Below, piece after piece: positions 1 through 8,779 of a stretch of DNA of 49,933 nt. A program made the translations under genes and the position numbers. Origin of the DNA: Burkholderiales bacterium. GTDB taxonomy: Bacteria; Pseudomonadota; Gammaproteobacteria; Burkholderiales; Burkholderiaceae_C. Below the pieces are notes generated by a model that did no database searches, was not told where the DNA came from, and saw only the letters and a list, made by a program, of their open reading frames with translations. Numbering within the stretch: the first letter of the stretch is position 1; every line of letters starts with the position of its first letter. Location of the stretch: contig JAUVXK010000005.1 of the NCBI GenBank assembly GCA_030603635.1, forward strand, positions 1-49,933, read 5' to 3'.

Positions 1-3000
1 CAGCCGCTGCAGCTGCTGCTGGATGTCGGCCACGGCATCGGTGGCGCCCTTGCTGTCCTTCACCTTGCGCGTGGCCGCTGCGTACTCCTGGAGGATGCTG
101 AGCGACAGGCGTGCCACCTCGTTGGCAATGAGGGTGAGACGTCCTCGCCCTTCGTCCAGGCGCTGGCGGAAGGCCGATTCGGTGGTGGGCAGGGGCTCCA
201 GCAGGAAGGCACGCTCCAGGGCCACGTCGATGATCTGGGTGCGCAACTCCTCCAGCGTGCCCAACGGCATGTAGGCCACGGCCATCTTCTGCAACTCGGG
301 GATGTTCTTTTCCAGGTACTTGAGGGCGTCGCGCACCTGCAGGGCAAACAGGCGGCGCAGGCCGACGCGGTGTTTGCTGGCAGCCACGGCCGGGTCGTCG
401 AACACCTCGATGGCCACCGCATCGCCCTGGTCCACCAGGGCTGGAAAGCCAATGAGCGTCTGGCCACGCTGGCGGATTTCGAGCAGCTCGGGCATCTCAC
501 CAAAGGTCCAGGCTGTATAGCGTTGCGCGCCGTCCAGCGGGGCGTTGGCGTCAGACGCCACCCCGGTTTTTGCAGGGGCCGGTGCCGCAGGTCCTTGGCT
601 CCCTTTGCACGCAACGGTGGCCTTGGAGGACGTGCCAGCGCCGTCCTTGCCCTGGCTGGGTACACCACCTGATGTTGCTGTCTGTTGCGGCACTTGTGCA
701 GGCGAGCACCCTGCCGCCTGCCCGGCCGCACCGCCCTGCAAACGCAATCCCGCCAGGGCCTGGAACGCCCCACGCGCCTTCGCGCCCCACTCTGCCTTGA
801 GCGCGGGCAGGTTGCGGTTCTGGCCCAACTGCCTGCCGTGTTCGTCCACCACGCGCAGGTTCATGAAGTGGTGGGGCTGCAGCATGTCGAGCTTGAAGTC
901 GGTGCGTTTCACATCCAGTCCGGTGAGCTGACGCACTTCCTGCAACAGGGCGTCGGTCAGGCTGCCCTGGGCGTAATGTTCAGGTGTCGCCAGTATCGCG
1001 GCAAGTCGCTCCGCACTCTCCGGCAACGGCACCAGCCGGGCACGGGGCTTCTGCGGCAGGCTTTTCAGCAAGGCCTGGATCTTGTCCTTCAGCATGCCGG
1101 GCACCAGCCACTCGCAGCGTTCGTCGCTCACCTGGTTGAGCACGAACAGCGGCACGGTCACCGTCAGCCCGTCCTTGGGATCACCGGGCTCGTGCAGGTA
1201 GGTGGCGCTGCAGTCCACCCCGCCCAGCTTCACGGTTTTGGGGAAGGCATTGCTCGTCACCCCGGCCGCCTCGTGGCGCATCAGCTCGTCGCGGGTGAGG
1301 TGCAGCAACTTGGGCTGTGACCGGGACACCTCGCGCCACCATCGCTCCAGTTCACGCCCGCTGCTGACCGTCTCGGGCAGTTGGGCGTCGTAAAAGGCGA
1401 CGATCAGTTCGTCGTCCACCAGCACGTCCTGCCGACGAGACTTGTGCTCCAGCTCCTGCACCTTCTGGATGAGCTTGCGATTGGCCGCCAGAAACGGCAG
1501 CCGCCCCACCCACTCGGCGGGCCAGGTGTCTTCGTGCAGCGAACCCACCAGCGCTTCGCGGATGAACAGTTCGCGGGCTCCCGCCGGGTCGACCCGGCCG
1601 TAATGCACCCGGCGCTGGCTGTACACCACCAGTCCGTACAGGGTGGCCCGCTCGTAGGCCACCACCTCGGCGGCCTTTTTTTCCCAGTGCGGGTCCAGCA
1701 TCTGCTTTTTCAGCAGGTGGGCGCCCACCTGTTCCAGCCACTGCGGCTCAATGGCGGCGATGCCGCGCCCGAACAGTCGCGTGGTCTCCACCAGTTCGGC
1801 ACACACGATCCAGCGCCCGGGCCGTTTGCTCAGATGCGCACCCGGATGGCGATGGAACTTGATACCGCGCGCGCCCAGGTACACGTCTTCCGTGTCGTGC
1901 TTGCAGCCGATGTTGCCCAGCAACCCGGCCAGCATGGACAGGTGCAATTGCTCGTAGCTGGCCGGCAGGGTGTTCAGCTTCCAGCCGTGCTCGGCCACCA
2001 CCGTGTGCAACTGGCTGTGGATGTCGCGCCACTCGCGCACCCGCCGCACGCTGATGAAGTGCTGACGCAGCAGCGCCTCGTACTGCCGGTTGGACAGCTT
2101 GTGGGTGGGCGTGCCATCGGCGGCCTGCGCAGCGGCTTGGGCGGTGTGGCTCTTGGGTGTCTTGCCGCCTCGGGCTTCGTCCAGCCACTTCCACAGCTTC
2201 AGCGTGCTGGTGAATTCGCTCTTCTCGTCGTCGAACTTGGCGTGCGCCTGATCGGCCTGGGCCTGTGCCTCCATGGGACGCTCGCGCACGTCCTGCACGC
2301 TCAAGGCACTGGCAATGATCAGCACCTCATCCAGCGCCTGGCGGTCACGGGCCTCCAGAATCATGCGGCCCACGCGCGGATCCAGCGGCAACTTGGCCAG
2401 CTCGGCGCCCAGTTTTGTGAGTTCGTTGGCCTCGTCCATGGCGCCCAGTTCCTGCAACAACTGGTAACCGTCGGTGATGGCCCGGCGGCTGGGCGCTTCC
2501 AGGAATGGAAAATCCTCCACGGCGCCCAGGTGCAGCGACTTCATGCGCAGGATCACCGCCGCCAGGGAAGAGCGCAGGATTTCCGGGTCGGTGAATCGCG
2601 GTCGGCCGTTGAAGTCGTTCTCGTCGTACAGGCGGATGCAGATGCCGTCGGCCACTCGGCCGCAGCGCCCGGCGCGCTGGTTGGCGGCGGCCTGGCTGAT
2701 GGGCTCCACCATCAGCTGTTCCACCTTGCTGCGCAGGCTGTAGCGCTTCACCCGCGCCGTGCCCGCATCGATCACGTAGCGTATGCCCGGGACCGTGAGC
2801 GAGGTTTCCGCCACGTTGGTGGCCAGCACAATGCGCCGCTCTCGCCCGGGGTGAAAGATGCGGTCCTGCTCGGCCTGGCTGAGCCGCGCAAACAGCGGCA
2901 GCACCTCGGCGTTGCGCAGCACCGGCAGGTGGCTGAGATGCTTGCGCAGGTGGTCGGCGGCCTCGCGGATTTCACGCTCGCCGGGCAGGAACACCAGAAT

Positions 3001-3717
3001 GTCACCGTTGTGCGCGCCACCGCGCCACAGCTCGTCCACCCCGTCGGCGATGGCATCGTTCAGGTCAAACTCGCGGCTTTCCTCGAAAGGGCGGTAGCGC
3101 ACCTCCACCGGGTAGGTACGGCCCGACACCATCAGCACCGGCGCCGGCCCCTTGCGGGAGGCAAAGTGCTGCGCAAAGCGATCGGCGTCGATGGTGGCCG
3201 AGGTCACGATGACCTTCAAATCCGGCCGGCGGGGCAAGATCTGCTTGATATAGCCCAGCAGGAAGTCGATGTTGAGGCTGCGCTCGTGAGCCTCGTCGAT
3301 GATCAGCGTGTCGTAGGCCTTGAGCAGCGGGTCGGTCTGCGTTTCGGCCAGCAGGATGCCGTCGGTCATCAGCTTGACCGACGCGCTTTTGCTCAACCGG
3401 TCGTGAAAGCGCACCTTGTAGCCCACCACCTCGCCCAGCGGCGTCCGCAACTCCTCGGCAATGCGGCTCGCCACGGAACTGGCGGCAATGCGGCGCGGCT
3501 GGGTGTGACCAATCAGTTGCCCACGCTCTCCCGACTTTGCATTCACGCGCCCCCGTCCCATGGCCAGCGCGATCTTGGGCAACTGGGTGGTCTTGCCGGA
3601 ACCGGTTTCACCGCAGACGATGACGACCTGATGCTCGCGCAGGGCGGCCTCGATCTCGTGGCGCTTGCCGGAGACGGGCAGGGATTCGGGGAATTCGATC
3701 TTCAAAGGTTCGGCCAT
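1..3717 (-). CDS. hrpA: ATP-dependent RNA helicase HrpA (3' end beyond window)
   Basis: DEAH-box RNA helicase of the HrpA/DHX family, acting on RNA in mRNA processing or ribosome rescue. The frame is open from the ATG at 3717 to the left edge, giving 1239 codons of an expected roughly 1300. Walker A GETGSGKT lies at residues 36-43, DEAH at 141-144, and the SAT motif (VTSATID) near 195. A QRAGRCGR motif VI follows, then the helicase-associated and OB-like regions and the long HrpA-specific C-terminal part. Residues about 995-1055 form a Gly/Ala/Pro/Ser-rich stretch that looks like a disordered linker or lineage insertion. The gene diverges from argA; the 86-base gap contains a GATAAT that could serve as a -10 for hrpA (minus strand, 3758-3753) without a convincing -35. 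Identity is very secure; the missing C-terminus cannot be judged. Confidence 0.96.
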   Translation of the reverse strand, partial: MAEPLKIEFPESLPVSGKRHEIEAALREHQVVIVCGETGSGKTTQLPKIALAMGRGRVNAKSGERGQLIGHTQPRRIAASSVASRIAEELRTPLGEVVGYKVRFHDRLSKSASVKLMTDGILLAETQTDPLLKAYDTLIIDEAHERSLNIDFLLGYIKQILPRRPDLKVIVTSATIDADRFAQHFASRKGPAPVLMVSGRTYPVEVRYRPFEESREFDLNDAIADGVDELWRGGAHNGDILVFLPGEREIREAADHLRKHLSHLPVLRNAEVLPLFARLSQAEQDRIFHPGRERRIVLATNVAETSLTVPGIRYVIDAGTARVKRYSLRSKVEQLMVEPISQAAANQRAGRCGRVADGICIRLYDENDFNGRPRFTDPEILRSSLAAVILRMKSLHLGAVEDFPFLEAPSRRAITDGYQLLQELGAMDEANELTKLGAELAKLPLDPRVGRMILEARDRQALDEVLIIASALSVQDVRERPMEAQAQADQAHAKFDDEKSEFTSTLKLWKWLDEARGGKTPKSHTAQAAAQAADGTPTHKLSNRQYEALLRQHFISVRRVREWRDIHSQLHTVVAEHGWKLNTLPASYEQLHLSMLAGLLGNIGCKHDTEDVYLGARGIKFHRHPGAHLSKRPGRWIVCAELVETTRLFGRGIAAIEPQWLEQVGAHLLKKQMLDPHWEKKAAEVVAYERATLYGLVVYSQRRVHYGRVDPAGARELFIREALVGSLHEDTWPAEWVGRLPFLAANRKLIQKVQELEHKSRRQDVLVDDELIVAFYDAQLPETVSSGRELERWWREVSRSQPKLLHLTRDELMRHEAAGVTSNAFPKTVKLGGVDCSATYLHEPGDPKDGLTVTVPLFVLNQVSDERCEWLVPGMLKDKIQALLKSLPQKPRARLVPLPESAERLAAILATPEHYAQGSLTDALLQEVRQLTGLDVKRTDFKLDMLQPHHFMNLRVVDEHGRQLGQNRNLPALKAEWGAKARGAFQALAGLRLQGGAAGQAAGCSPAQVPQQTATSGGVPSQGKDGAGTSSKATVACKGSQGPAAPAPAKTGVASDANAPLDGAQRYTAWTFGEMPELLEIRQRGQTLIGFPALVDQGDAVAIEVFDDPAVAASKHRVGLRRLFALQVRDALKYLEKNIPELQKMAVAYMPLGTLEELRTQIIDVALERAFLLEPLPTTESAFRQRLDEGRGRLTLIANEVARLSLSILQEYAAATRKVKDSKGATDAVADIQQQLQRL

Positions 3718-3803
3718 AAGCAGGCGAAAACGGAGCGGGGAGCAAACTTGCGATTATCCTTGGGGTCTGGTCGCCCGATGGCCAGCCTTCACGCTCACGC
3801 CCC

Positions 3804-5153
3804 ATGTCCACGGTTTTCAACTTCACCTTCGTTCCCTGGTTCCGGTCTGTGGCCCCGTACATCCACAAATTCCGCAACCAGACCTTTGTCGTGGGCCTGC
3901 CGGGCGAGGCCATTGCCGCCGGCAAGCTGCCCAACCTGGCGCAGGATCTGGCGCTCATCCAGAGCATGGGCGTGCGCATTGTTCTGGTGCACGGTTTTCG
4001 GCCCCAGGTGAACGAGCAGCTTCAGGCCAAAGGCCATGAAGCCAGGTACCACAACGGTATCCGCATCACCGACGGCGTGGCCCTGGACTGTGCCCAGGAA
4101 GCCGCCGGCCAGTTGCGCTACGAAATCGAAGCCGCCTTCAGTCAGGGCCTGCCCAACACCCCCATGGCCGGCGCCACCGTCCGGGTCATCTCGGGCAACT
4201 TCATCACCGCACGGCCGGTGGGCATCGTGGACGGGATCGACTTCCAGCACTCGGGCATGGTGCGCAAGGTCGATGTGGCCGGCATCATGCGCACGCTCGA
4301 CATGGGCGCCATGGTGTTGCTGTCGCCGTTCGGCTTTTCCCCGACCGGTGAGGCTTTCAACCTCACCATGGAGGAAGTCGCCACCAGCGTCGCCATCGCC
4401 CTGCAGGCCGACAAGCTGCTGTTCCTGACCGAAATTCCCGGCATACGGATGAGGCCCGGCGAACCCGTCGGGGACGACAACCCCATCGACACCGAACTCC
4501 CCCTGGCCGAGGCCGAACGCATCCTGGCCGGCAATCCGCCCAGCCACCTGCCCACCGACGTGGGTTTCTATCTGCAGCATTGTGTGAAAGCCTGCAAGGG
4601 AGGCGTCGAGCGCAGCCACATCATCCCGTTCGCGGTCGACGGCTCGCTGCTGCTGGAGGTCTACGTGCACGACGGCATCGGCACCATGGTGGTAGACGAA
4701 AAACTCGAAAGCCTGCGCGAAGCCACCCCCGACGACGTGGGCGGCATCCTTCAGCTGATCGAGCCATTCGAGAAAGACGGCACGCTCGTCAAGCGCAGCC
4801 GCACCGAAATCGAGCGCGACGTGGCCAACTACACCATCATCGAGCACGACGGCGTCATCTTTGCCTGTGCGGCGTTGTATCCCTACCCCGAGGCCAAGAC
4901 GGCCGAAATGGCCGCCCTCACCGTCTCCCCTCAGGCTCAGGGCCAGGGCGACGGAGAAAAAGTCCTCAAGCGCATCGAGCAGCGCGCCCGTTACATGGGG
5001 CTGGACAGCATCTTCGTGCTCACCACCCGCACCATGCACTGGTTCATCAAACGGGGCTTCGCGCCGGTCGATGCCGATTGGCTGCCCGAAGCACGCAAGC
5101 GCAAATACAACTGGGACCGCCGCAGCAAGGTGTTGGTCAAGAAGCTGGTCTGA
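3804..5153 (+). CDS. argA: Amino-acid N-acetyltransferase (N-acetylglutamate synthase)
   Basis: Catalyses the first step of arginine synthesis, transferring acetyl from acetyl-CoA to glutamate in the cytosol. The 449-aa protein has the classical two-domain ArgA layout. Residues about 25-290 are an amino-acid-kinase-like domain, with VHGFRPQVNEQL near the start, which in this family binds arginine for feedback inhibition. Residues about 300-449 are a GNAT acetyltransferase domain containing the acetyl-CoA loop region (SPQAQGQGDGEK). Length matches the family (about 440-450). The start follows the 86-base divergent spacer shared with hrpA. Its last 17 bases overlap the 3' end of the convergent ATP-grasp gene. 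Family assignment rests on strong sequence recognition. Confidence 0.95.
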   Translation: MSTVFNFTFVPWFRSVAPYIHKFRNQTFVVGLPGEAIAAGKLPNLAQDLALIQSMGVRIVLVHGFRPQVNEQLQAKGHEARYHNGIRITDGVALDCAQEAAGQLRYEIEAAFSQGLPNTPMAGATVRVISGNFITARPVGIVDGIDFQHSGMVRKVDVAGIMRTLDMGAMVLLSPFGFSPTGEAFNLTMEEVATSVAIALQADKLLFLTEIPGIRMRPGEPVGDDNPIDTELPLAEAERILAGNPPSHLPTDVGFYLQHCVKACKGGVERSHIIPFAVDGSLLLEVYVHDGIGTMVVDEKLESLREATPDDVGGILQLIEPFEKDGTLVKRSRTEIERDVANYTIIEHDGVIFACAALYPYPEAKTAEMAALTVSPQAQGQGDGEKVLKRIEQRARYMGLDSIFVLTTRTMHWFIKRGFAPVDADWLPEARKRKYNWDRRSKVLVKKLV

Positions 5154-6489
5154 GTGTCGGGGCTGCGGGGCTCCAACCGGTCAACGCGCCTTCATACGGT
5201 GGACGCCAGCCCAGCCAGATGCTGGCCTCCTCCGCCTGCCGCCGCAGATCGGCGAAATCGCGTCCATGCAGATGAATGATGCCGTAACGGTGGCTGCCCA
5301 GCCACTTGAAATCCCGCGCCTGCGCACGTCGACTTTTGGGGTAAGTGAACAGCAGTGCCCCAGGGAATCGCTCCTGCCATGCGCGTTGCTGGGCGCGGGT
5401 CGGCTGCGGACAGGACTGCCCAGGGGCGAACACGCGGTACACCAGGCTGGCGGCTGCGCCTCCCACCGGCACGGCAAGCGGCAATTCGGCCGGGTCCATC
5501 CCATGCGCCAGGGCCAGGGCCACCGCGTGCAAGTCGATGCCCCGCACCCTCAGGTAGAGGTCGGAGAACTGTGAGGCCATGCGCGGGTTGAACTCGATCA
5601 CGGTCAACCGGTCGTTGCGCTCATCGTAGAAAAACTCCATGTTGAACTGGCCATGGTCGAATCCCACCGCCGACAGAAAGCGGCGCGCCACGTCCAGCGC
5701 CCGCGCCTGGACAGCCGGCGCAAGCCGGCTGGGCAGCTCGAAGCGCATGAAGGCATGGGTACCCGGGTACATGACCGCATCCACAGTGCCCAGGGCTCGG
5801 ACATCACCGCGAAAAACGTAACCGTCCAGGTTGTACTGCGGCGCCCGAACCGGTTCCTCCACCATCAGGCCATGGGCGGTCTGGTCCGTGCCCAGACGCG
5901 ACCGAGCCACACGCTCGAAAGGCTCCACGAGCCGACGAATCACCCACTGCTCGGCCCAGCCGAACCGGGTGTGCTGCTCCAGTTCCACGCGGCCGTGCAC
6001 TTCTTTGGCCAGAACCGAAAAGGCCGCTTTCACCGGCTTGACGAACAGCGGATAGTCCAGAACCTCGGGAATGGGATCGCCAAAGTCCACCTCCAGAGGA
6101 ATGCACCGCAGGTTGGCTTCCGGCGCCACGCGCCCAAGCACGTTGCGGGCGTGCAGCTTGTGCTGACAGGCCAGCAAGGCCTCCACCGGCGTACCCGGCC
6201 ACCCCATGCGCTCGGCCAGCAGCGAAGCGACCAGACTACCGAACTGCTCATGGGTGGAAGTTGCAGCCGACCATCCTGAATGCCGGGCCTGGCCTGCCAG
6301 CCGGTCTGCATACCGCTCGATGTCGAAGCCCAGCAGACGGACGTTGCTGGGAAACGTCTGCAGATCAAAGCCTCGATGGTCCAGCAGGGCGTTCCAGCGG
6401 TGGGCCTGGCGCTCGAACCCCACCGCGCTCCAGCCGTAGGCGAACAGGGTGAGCGTGCGGGTACGGGAGAACGGAAGATCGGGGTGCAT
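5137..6489 (-). CDS. ATP-grasp domain ligase, substrate unknown
   Basis: Predicted ATP-dependent carboxylate-amine (or carboxylate-thiol) ligase of the ATP-grasp fold. About 450 aa from the chosen start. The central region holds the ATP-grasp signatures: a lysine-bearing strand in DYPLFVKPVKAAF, an acidic strand MVEEPVRAPQYNLDGYV, and the metal/ATP-binding segment FNMEFFYDE followed by VIEFNPRMASQFSDL. The N-terminal 100 residues resemble a pre-ATP-grasp Rossmann-like domain; the C-terminal 80 residues match nothing I recognise. The frame continues upstream to 6576, but that part lies inside a terminator hairpin, so I start at MHPDLPF (6489); an ATG at 6516 is the alternative. It is transcribed alone and ends 17 bases inside argA. 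ATP-grasp fold 0.85; the reaction is unknown. Confidence 0.8.
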   Translation of the reverse strand: MHPDLPFSRTRTLTLFAYGWSAVGFERQAHRWNALLDHRGFDLQTFPSNVRLLGFDIERYADRLAGQARHSGWSAATSTHEQFGSLVASLLAERMGWPGTPVEALLACQHKLHARNVLGRVAPEANLRCIPLEVDFGDPIPEVLDYPLFVKPVKAAFSVLAKEVHGRVELEQHTRFGWAEQWVIRRLVEPFERVARSRLGTDQTAHGLMVEEPVRAPQYNLDGYVFRGDVRALGTVDAVMYPGTHAFMRFELPSRLAPAVQARALDVARRFLSAVGFDHGQFNMEFFYDERNDRLTVIEFNPRMASQFSDLYLRVRGIDLHAVALALAHGMDPAELPLAVPVGGAAASLVYRVFAPGQSCPQPTRAQQRAWQERFPGALLFTYPKSRRAQARDFKWLGSHRYGIIHLHGRDFADLRRQAEEASIWLGWRPPYEGALTGWSPAAPTLRPAS

Positions 6490-6561
6490 GCGTGAAACGG
6501 CCTGTAACGACAGCATAACCGGCCGACGACAGCGCGGGGTTCCGCTCCCACGGCACCCACC

Positions 6562-6592
6562 AAACAAAACGCCCATCCGGTCGGGATGGGCG
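6562..6592 (-). terminator. Rho-independent terminator after the lipoprotein gene
   Basis: A perfect 9-bp stem (CGCCCATCC at 6570-6578 with GGATGGGCG at 6584-6592) and 5-base loop. Read on the minus strand it is followed by TTTTGTTT (6569-6562). It sits 24 bases after the stop of the lipoprotein gene and upstream of the ATP-grasp gene, separating the two transcripts. Confidence 0.85.
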
Positions 6593-6615
6593 TCCGCATC
6601 GAGCTGACGAGAAGC

Positions 6616-6840
6616 TTACTGAGTCTTCTCTTCGGTCTTCTGCTCTTCCTTGGCTTCGCCTTCGGCAGCGGTCTCGCCTTCGGCTTTTTCCTCAGCGGCT
6701 TCTTCTTTGGCTTCCTCAGCAGCGGGAGCGGCCTGCTCAACAACAGGTGCCGGGGCCGGTGCGGGAGCTTCTTCCTTCTTGCCACAGGCAGCCAGAGCCA
6801 CAGCTGCCAGCAAGGCAGCGATCAAAACAGACTTGTTCAT
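6616..6840 (-). CDS. Small Ala/Glu/Pro-rich lipoprotein
   Basis: A 74-aa secreted lipoprotein of unknown function. MNKSVLIAALLAAVALAACGKK is a textbook type II signal peptide with lipobox LAAC and the modified cysteine at residue 19. The mature part is low complexity: a PAPAPAP segment, then alternating Ala/Glu/Lys blocks (AEEAKEEAAEEKAEGE), strongly acidic and probably extended or helical. Similar short lipoproteins occur in Comamonadaceae, but I know of no assigned role. It has a candidate promoter 120 bases upstream and its own strong terminator, so it is a monocistron and probably well expressed. No clear Shine-Dalgarno precedes the ATG. Confidence 0.85.
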   Translation of the reverse strand: MNKSVLIAALLAAVALAACGKKEEAPAPAPAPVVEQAAPAAEEAKEEAAEEKAEGETAAEGEAKEEQKTEEKTQ

Positions 6841-6960
6841 TTGGGTGAAAAAAATAATAGGGCCGGGACGTCATTCCTCACTGCTTCCGCCTTCCCGATG
6901 GGGCAGAAACGAGCGTCGCTCATGCACCAGAATCAACCGCCATGCACCAGCGCGGAGCGA

Positions 6961-6990
6961 ATCATAATCCCGCCGGATTCCCCGGGTTAA
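6961..6990 (-). promoter_or_regulatory. Candidate sigma70 promoter for the lipoprotein gene
   Basis: On the minus strand TTAACC (6990-6985) and TATGAT (6966-6961) are separated by 18 bases, giving 4/6 and 5/6 matches to the sigma70 boxes. Initiation here would leave a leader of about 110 bases before the lipoprotein ATG at 6840. A self-complementary CGGGTTAACCCG overlaps the -35. This is inferred from sequence only. Confidence 0.4.
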
Positions 6991-7043
6991 CCCGAAGAAA
7001 AAATTTTTTCACAGCCCTCGATTGCGTTGCCAAATAGCAACAT

Positions 7044-7538
7044 TCAGAGCCCCAAGACCGTCGCGGGGAAAGCGGCTGTGGCAACCTGCCAAGCGGAATC
7101 CCAAGCCTGACGCAGCTGCGCGCGACGCGATGCATCCGTCGTGGCCACGACGGTGCAGGACGCCGCATCCAACCCCACCACCACCCACTCCGGGGTCCAG
7201 AGCAGCAACCCCGCCTCGCCCAGCCCCGCTTGCGGCCAGGTTCGAGCCTCGAAACGGTGGTCGAAAACCTGGCGCCAGCGAACGAAACGCGGCGCATGCG
7301 CCACCAGACCCTTGAAATCTGCCGCCATCATGTGCAGGGTGCCACCATACTGCATCCAGCGGGTCAGGCTGTCCACCACCTCGCGCTCGCCCAGGGGCCA
7401 ATCGAGAAAGTCTGGAGCGGCCAGCCGCATCTCGCGCCATCCACGCGCCGGCGCCACTGCGAAAGCCTGCCGCACCAACCGCTGAAAATCAGCCTGCCCG
7501 GTGAAACGCCCCTCGGGCAAGGCGTTGTCCTCATTCAA
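7044..7538 (-). CDS. Conserved hypothetical protein, 164 aa
   Basis: I do not recognise a defined family. The protein is soluble, has no signal peptide and is rich in Trp and Arg. Two stretches look like conserved surface motifs: APDFLDWPLGEREVVDSL in the first third and a Met/Ala-rich segment, GGTLHMMAADFKGLVAHAP, in the middle. The spacing vaguely recalls degenerate phospholipase-D-like or acetyltransferase-associated domains, but no HKD motif is present. The ATG at 7538 lies 8 bases inside the end of the upstream oxygenase gene, so the two are translationally coupled and may act together on the ribosome or on protein synthesis; that link is inference. Confidence 0.75.
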   Translation of the reverse strand: MNEDNALPEGRFTGQADFQRLVRQAFAVAPARGWREMRLAAPDFLDWPLGEREVVDSLTRWMQYGGTLHMMAADFKGLVAHAPRFVRWRQVFDHRFEARTWPQAGLGEAGLLLWTPEWVVVGLDAASCTVVATTDASRRAQLRQAWDSAWQVATAAFPATVLGL

Positions 7539-8694
7539 TGGCGTCTCCTTTCAGATGGAGCCAGCCCGCCTCATGCCACTGGGCGAGCACGGTCTGGGCG
7601 TCGGTACTCGCCTGCTGCACCGTCTGTTCGGACAGGTGACGCTGGTCAGCAAGCTCCCGCATCAGGCGAGCGTCGCGGCCACCAGCGCGCAGCGCTTCAC
7701 CGTTGATGAACACGTGGCGGTCATCGTAGAGCATGCGGGTGCGGCGGTCCAGCTCCACAGCAGCGGTTTGCCAGGGTTGTACGGGCGGGTCGAACCAGAC
7801 GCGGGGCTTGGGCTCCGTCATGATTTCTCCCAGGGCGAGTCGGACTCCGTCGTCGTCGGCCACGAGGCGGGCGAGGCTGGTGTGGGCGAACTCGACCATC
7901 GCCTCGGGCAGGCGCGCCGGGGTGTCGGTGGCGCACTGCGATGGATCGCGGTACAAGGCGGCGTCCTCGTGCTCGTCGGCGAGCCGATGCACCAGTTCCG
8001 CCGCCAGCCCCCCGCGCTGCGGGACACGAAAACCGATGGAATAGGTCATGCACTCGCCCTCTTCTGCGACGCCGTCGTGACACCACAGTGGCGGCAGGTA
8101 AAGCATGTCCCCGGGCTGCAGCACCCACTCCTCCTCGGGCTCGAAGCGTTGCAGGATTTTGAGCGGCACCCCTTCCTGAAGCCGAAGGTCCTTCTGCCGA
8201 CCGATGCGCCAGCGCCGGCGGCCATGCGCCTGCAGGAGGAACACGTCGTAGCTGTCCACGTGCGGCCCTACCCCGCCGCCCTCGCTCGCCCAGGAGATCA
8301 TGAGGTCGTCGAGCCGGGCATCCGGCACGAAGCGGAAACGCTGCATCAGCCGATGCACCGCATCCACATGCAGGTCCACCCCTTGCACCAGCAAGGTCCA
8401 GCCGGGTCGCTTGAACGGGGGAAAGGCGGTACGGCCGAAGGGACCGTGGCGCAACCGCCATCCTCCATCCGGCTCATGGACGATGAGCCTGGACTCCACT
8501 TCCTCGCGTGCGGCCAGCGCAAACAGTTCGGCACGGCTGAGCAACGGCTCAAAACCCGGCAGTGCCTGTCGGATCAGCAACGGCTTGCGTTGCCAGTGAC
8601 GACGCATGAACTGGCGTGGGGTCAAGCCAGCCAGCAGCGGTGTGGGAACGTCGACAGACGGGGGGACAGGAACGGTCGCAGAGAAAGAAGTCAT
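7531..8694 (-). CDS. roxA: JmjC/cupin ribosomal-protein arginine hydroxylase (RoxA/YcfD type)
   Basis: Fe(II)/2-oxoglutarate-dependent oxygenase of the YcfD/ROX family, which in E. coli hydroxylates an arginine of ribosomal protein uL16. At 387 aa it is close to the E. coli protein (373). The HxD...H iron triad is visible as H145, D147 (GPHVDSYDVF) and H206 (LWCHDGVAEEGE). The N-terminal TPRQFMRRHWQRKPLLIRQA is typical of the family. The C-terminal 130 residues fit the winged-helix/dimerisation part. The frame is open further upstream to 8874, but the family N-terminus and length favour the ATG at 8694. It overlaps the following 164-aa gene by 8 bases and diverges from the hemerythrin-GGDEF gene. 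The substrate assignment is by family, not shown here. Confidence 0.88.
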   Translation of the reverse strand: MTSFSATVPVPPSVDVPTPLLAGLTPRQFMRRHWQRKPLLIRQALPGFEPLLSRAELFALAAREEVESRLIVHEPDGGWRLRHGPFGRTAFPPFKRPGWTLLVQGVDLHVDAVHRLMQRFRFVPDARLDDLMISWASEGGGVGPHVDSYDVFLLQAHGRRRWRIGRQKDLRLQEGVPLKILQRFEPEEEWVLQPGDMLYLPPLWCHDGVAEEGECMTYSIGFRVPQRGGLAAELVHRLADEHEDAALYRDPSQCATDTPARLPEAMVEFAHTSLARLVADDDGVRLALGEIMTEPKPRVWFDPPVQPWQTAAVELDRRTRMLYDDRHVFINGEALRAGGRDARLMRELADQRHLSEQTVQQASTDAQTVLAQWHEAGWLHLKGDAIE

Positions 8695-8779
8695 GGGACA
8701 ATTGTCATGCAAAAGCTGCCGCAGCCCTTGGCATCCGGAGGCCGTCGTGTCACCGAATTCAACCCAGGAGAGAACAAGA

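Noticed and set aside
1381-4011. Long plus-strand frame of 876 codons across hrpA
   Set aside because: It is antisense to hrpA, has shadow-like Gln/His/Leu/Val composition, no recognisable domain, and vanishes where hrpA ends. High GC content makes such frames common.
3795-5039. Minus-strand frame of 414 codons opposite argA
   Set aside because: Shadow of argA, with no recognisable fold.
6490-6576. Upstream extension of the ATP-grasp frame
   Set aside because: It would place the start inside the lipoprotein gene's terminator; later ATGs fit the protein better.
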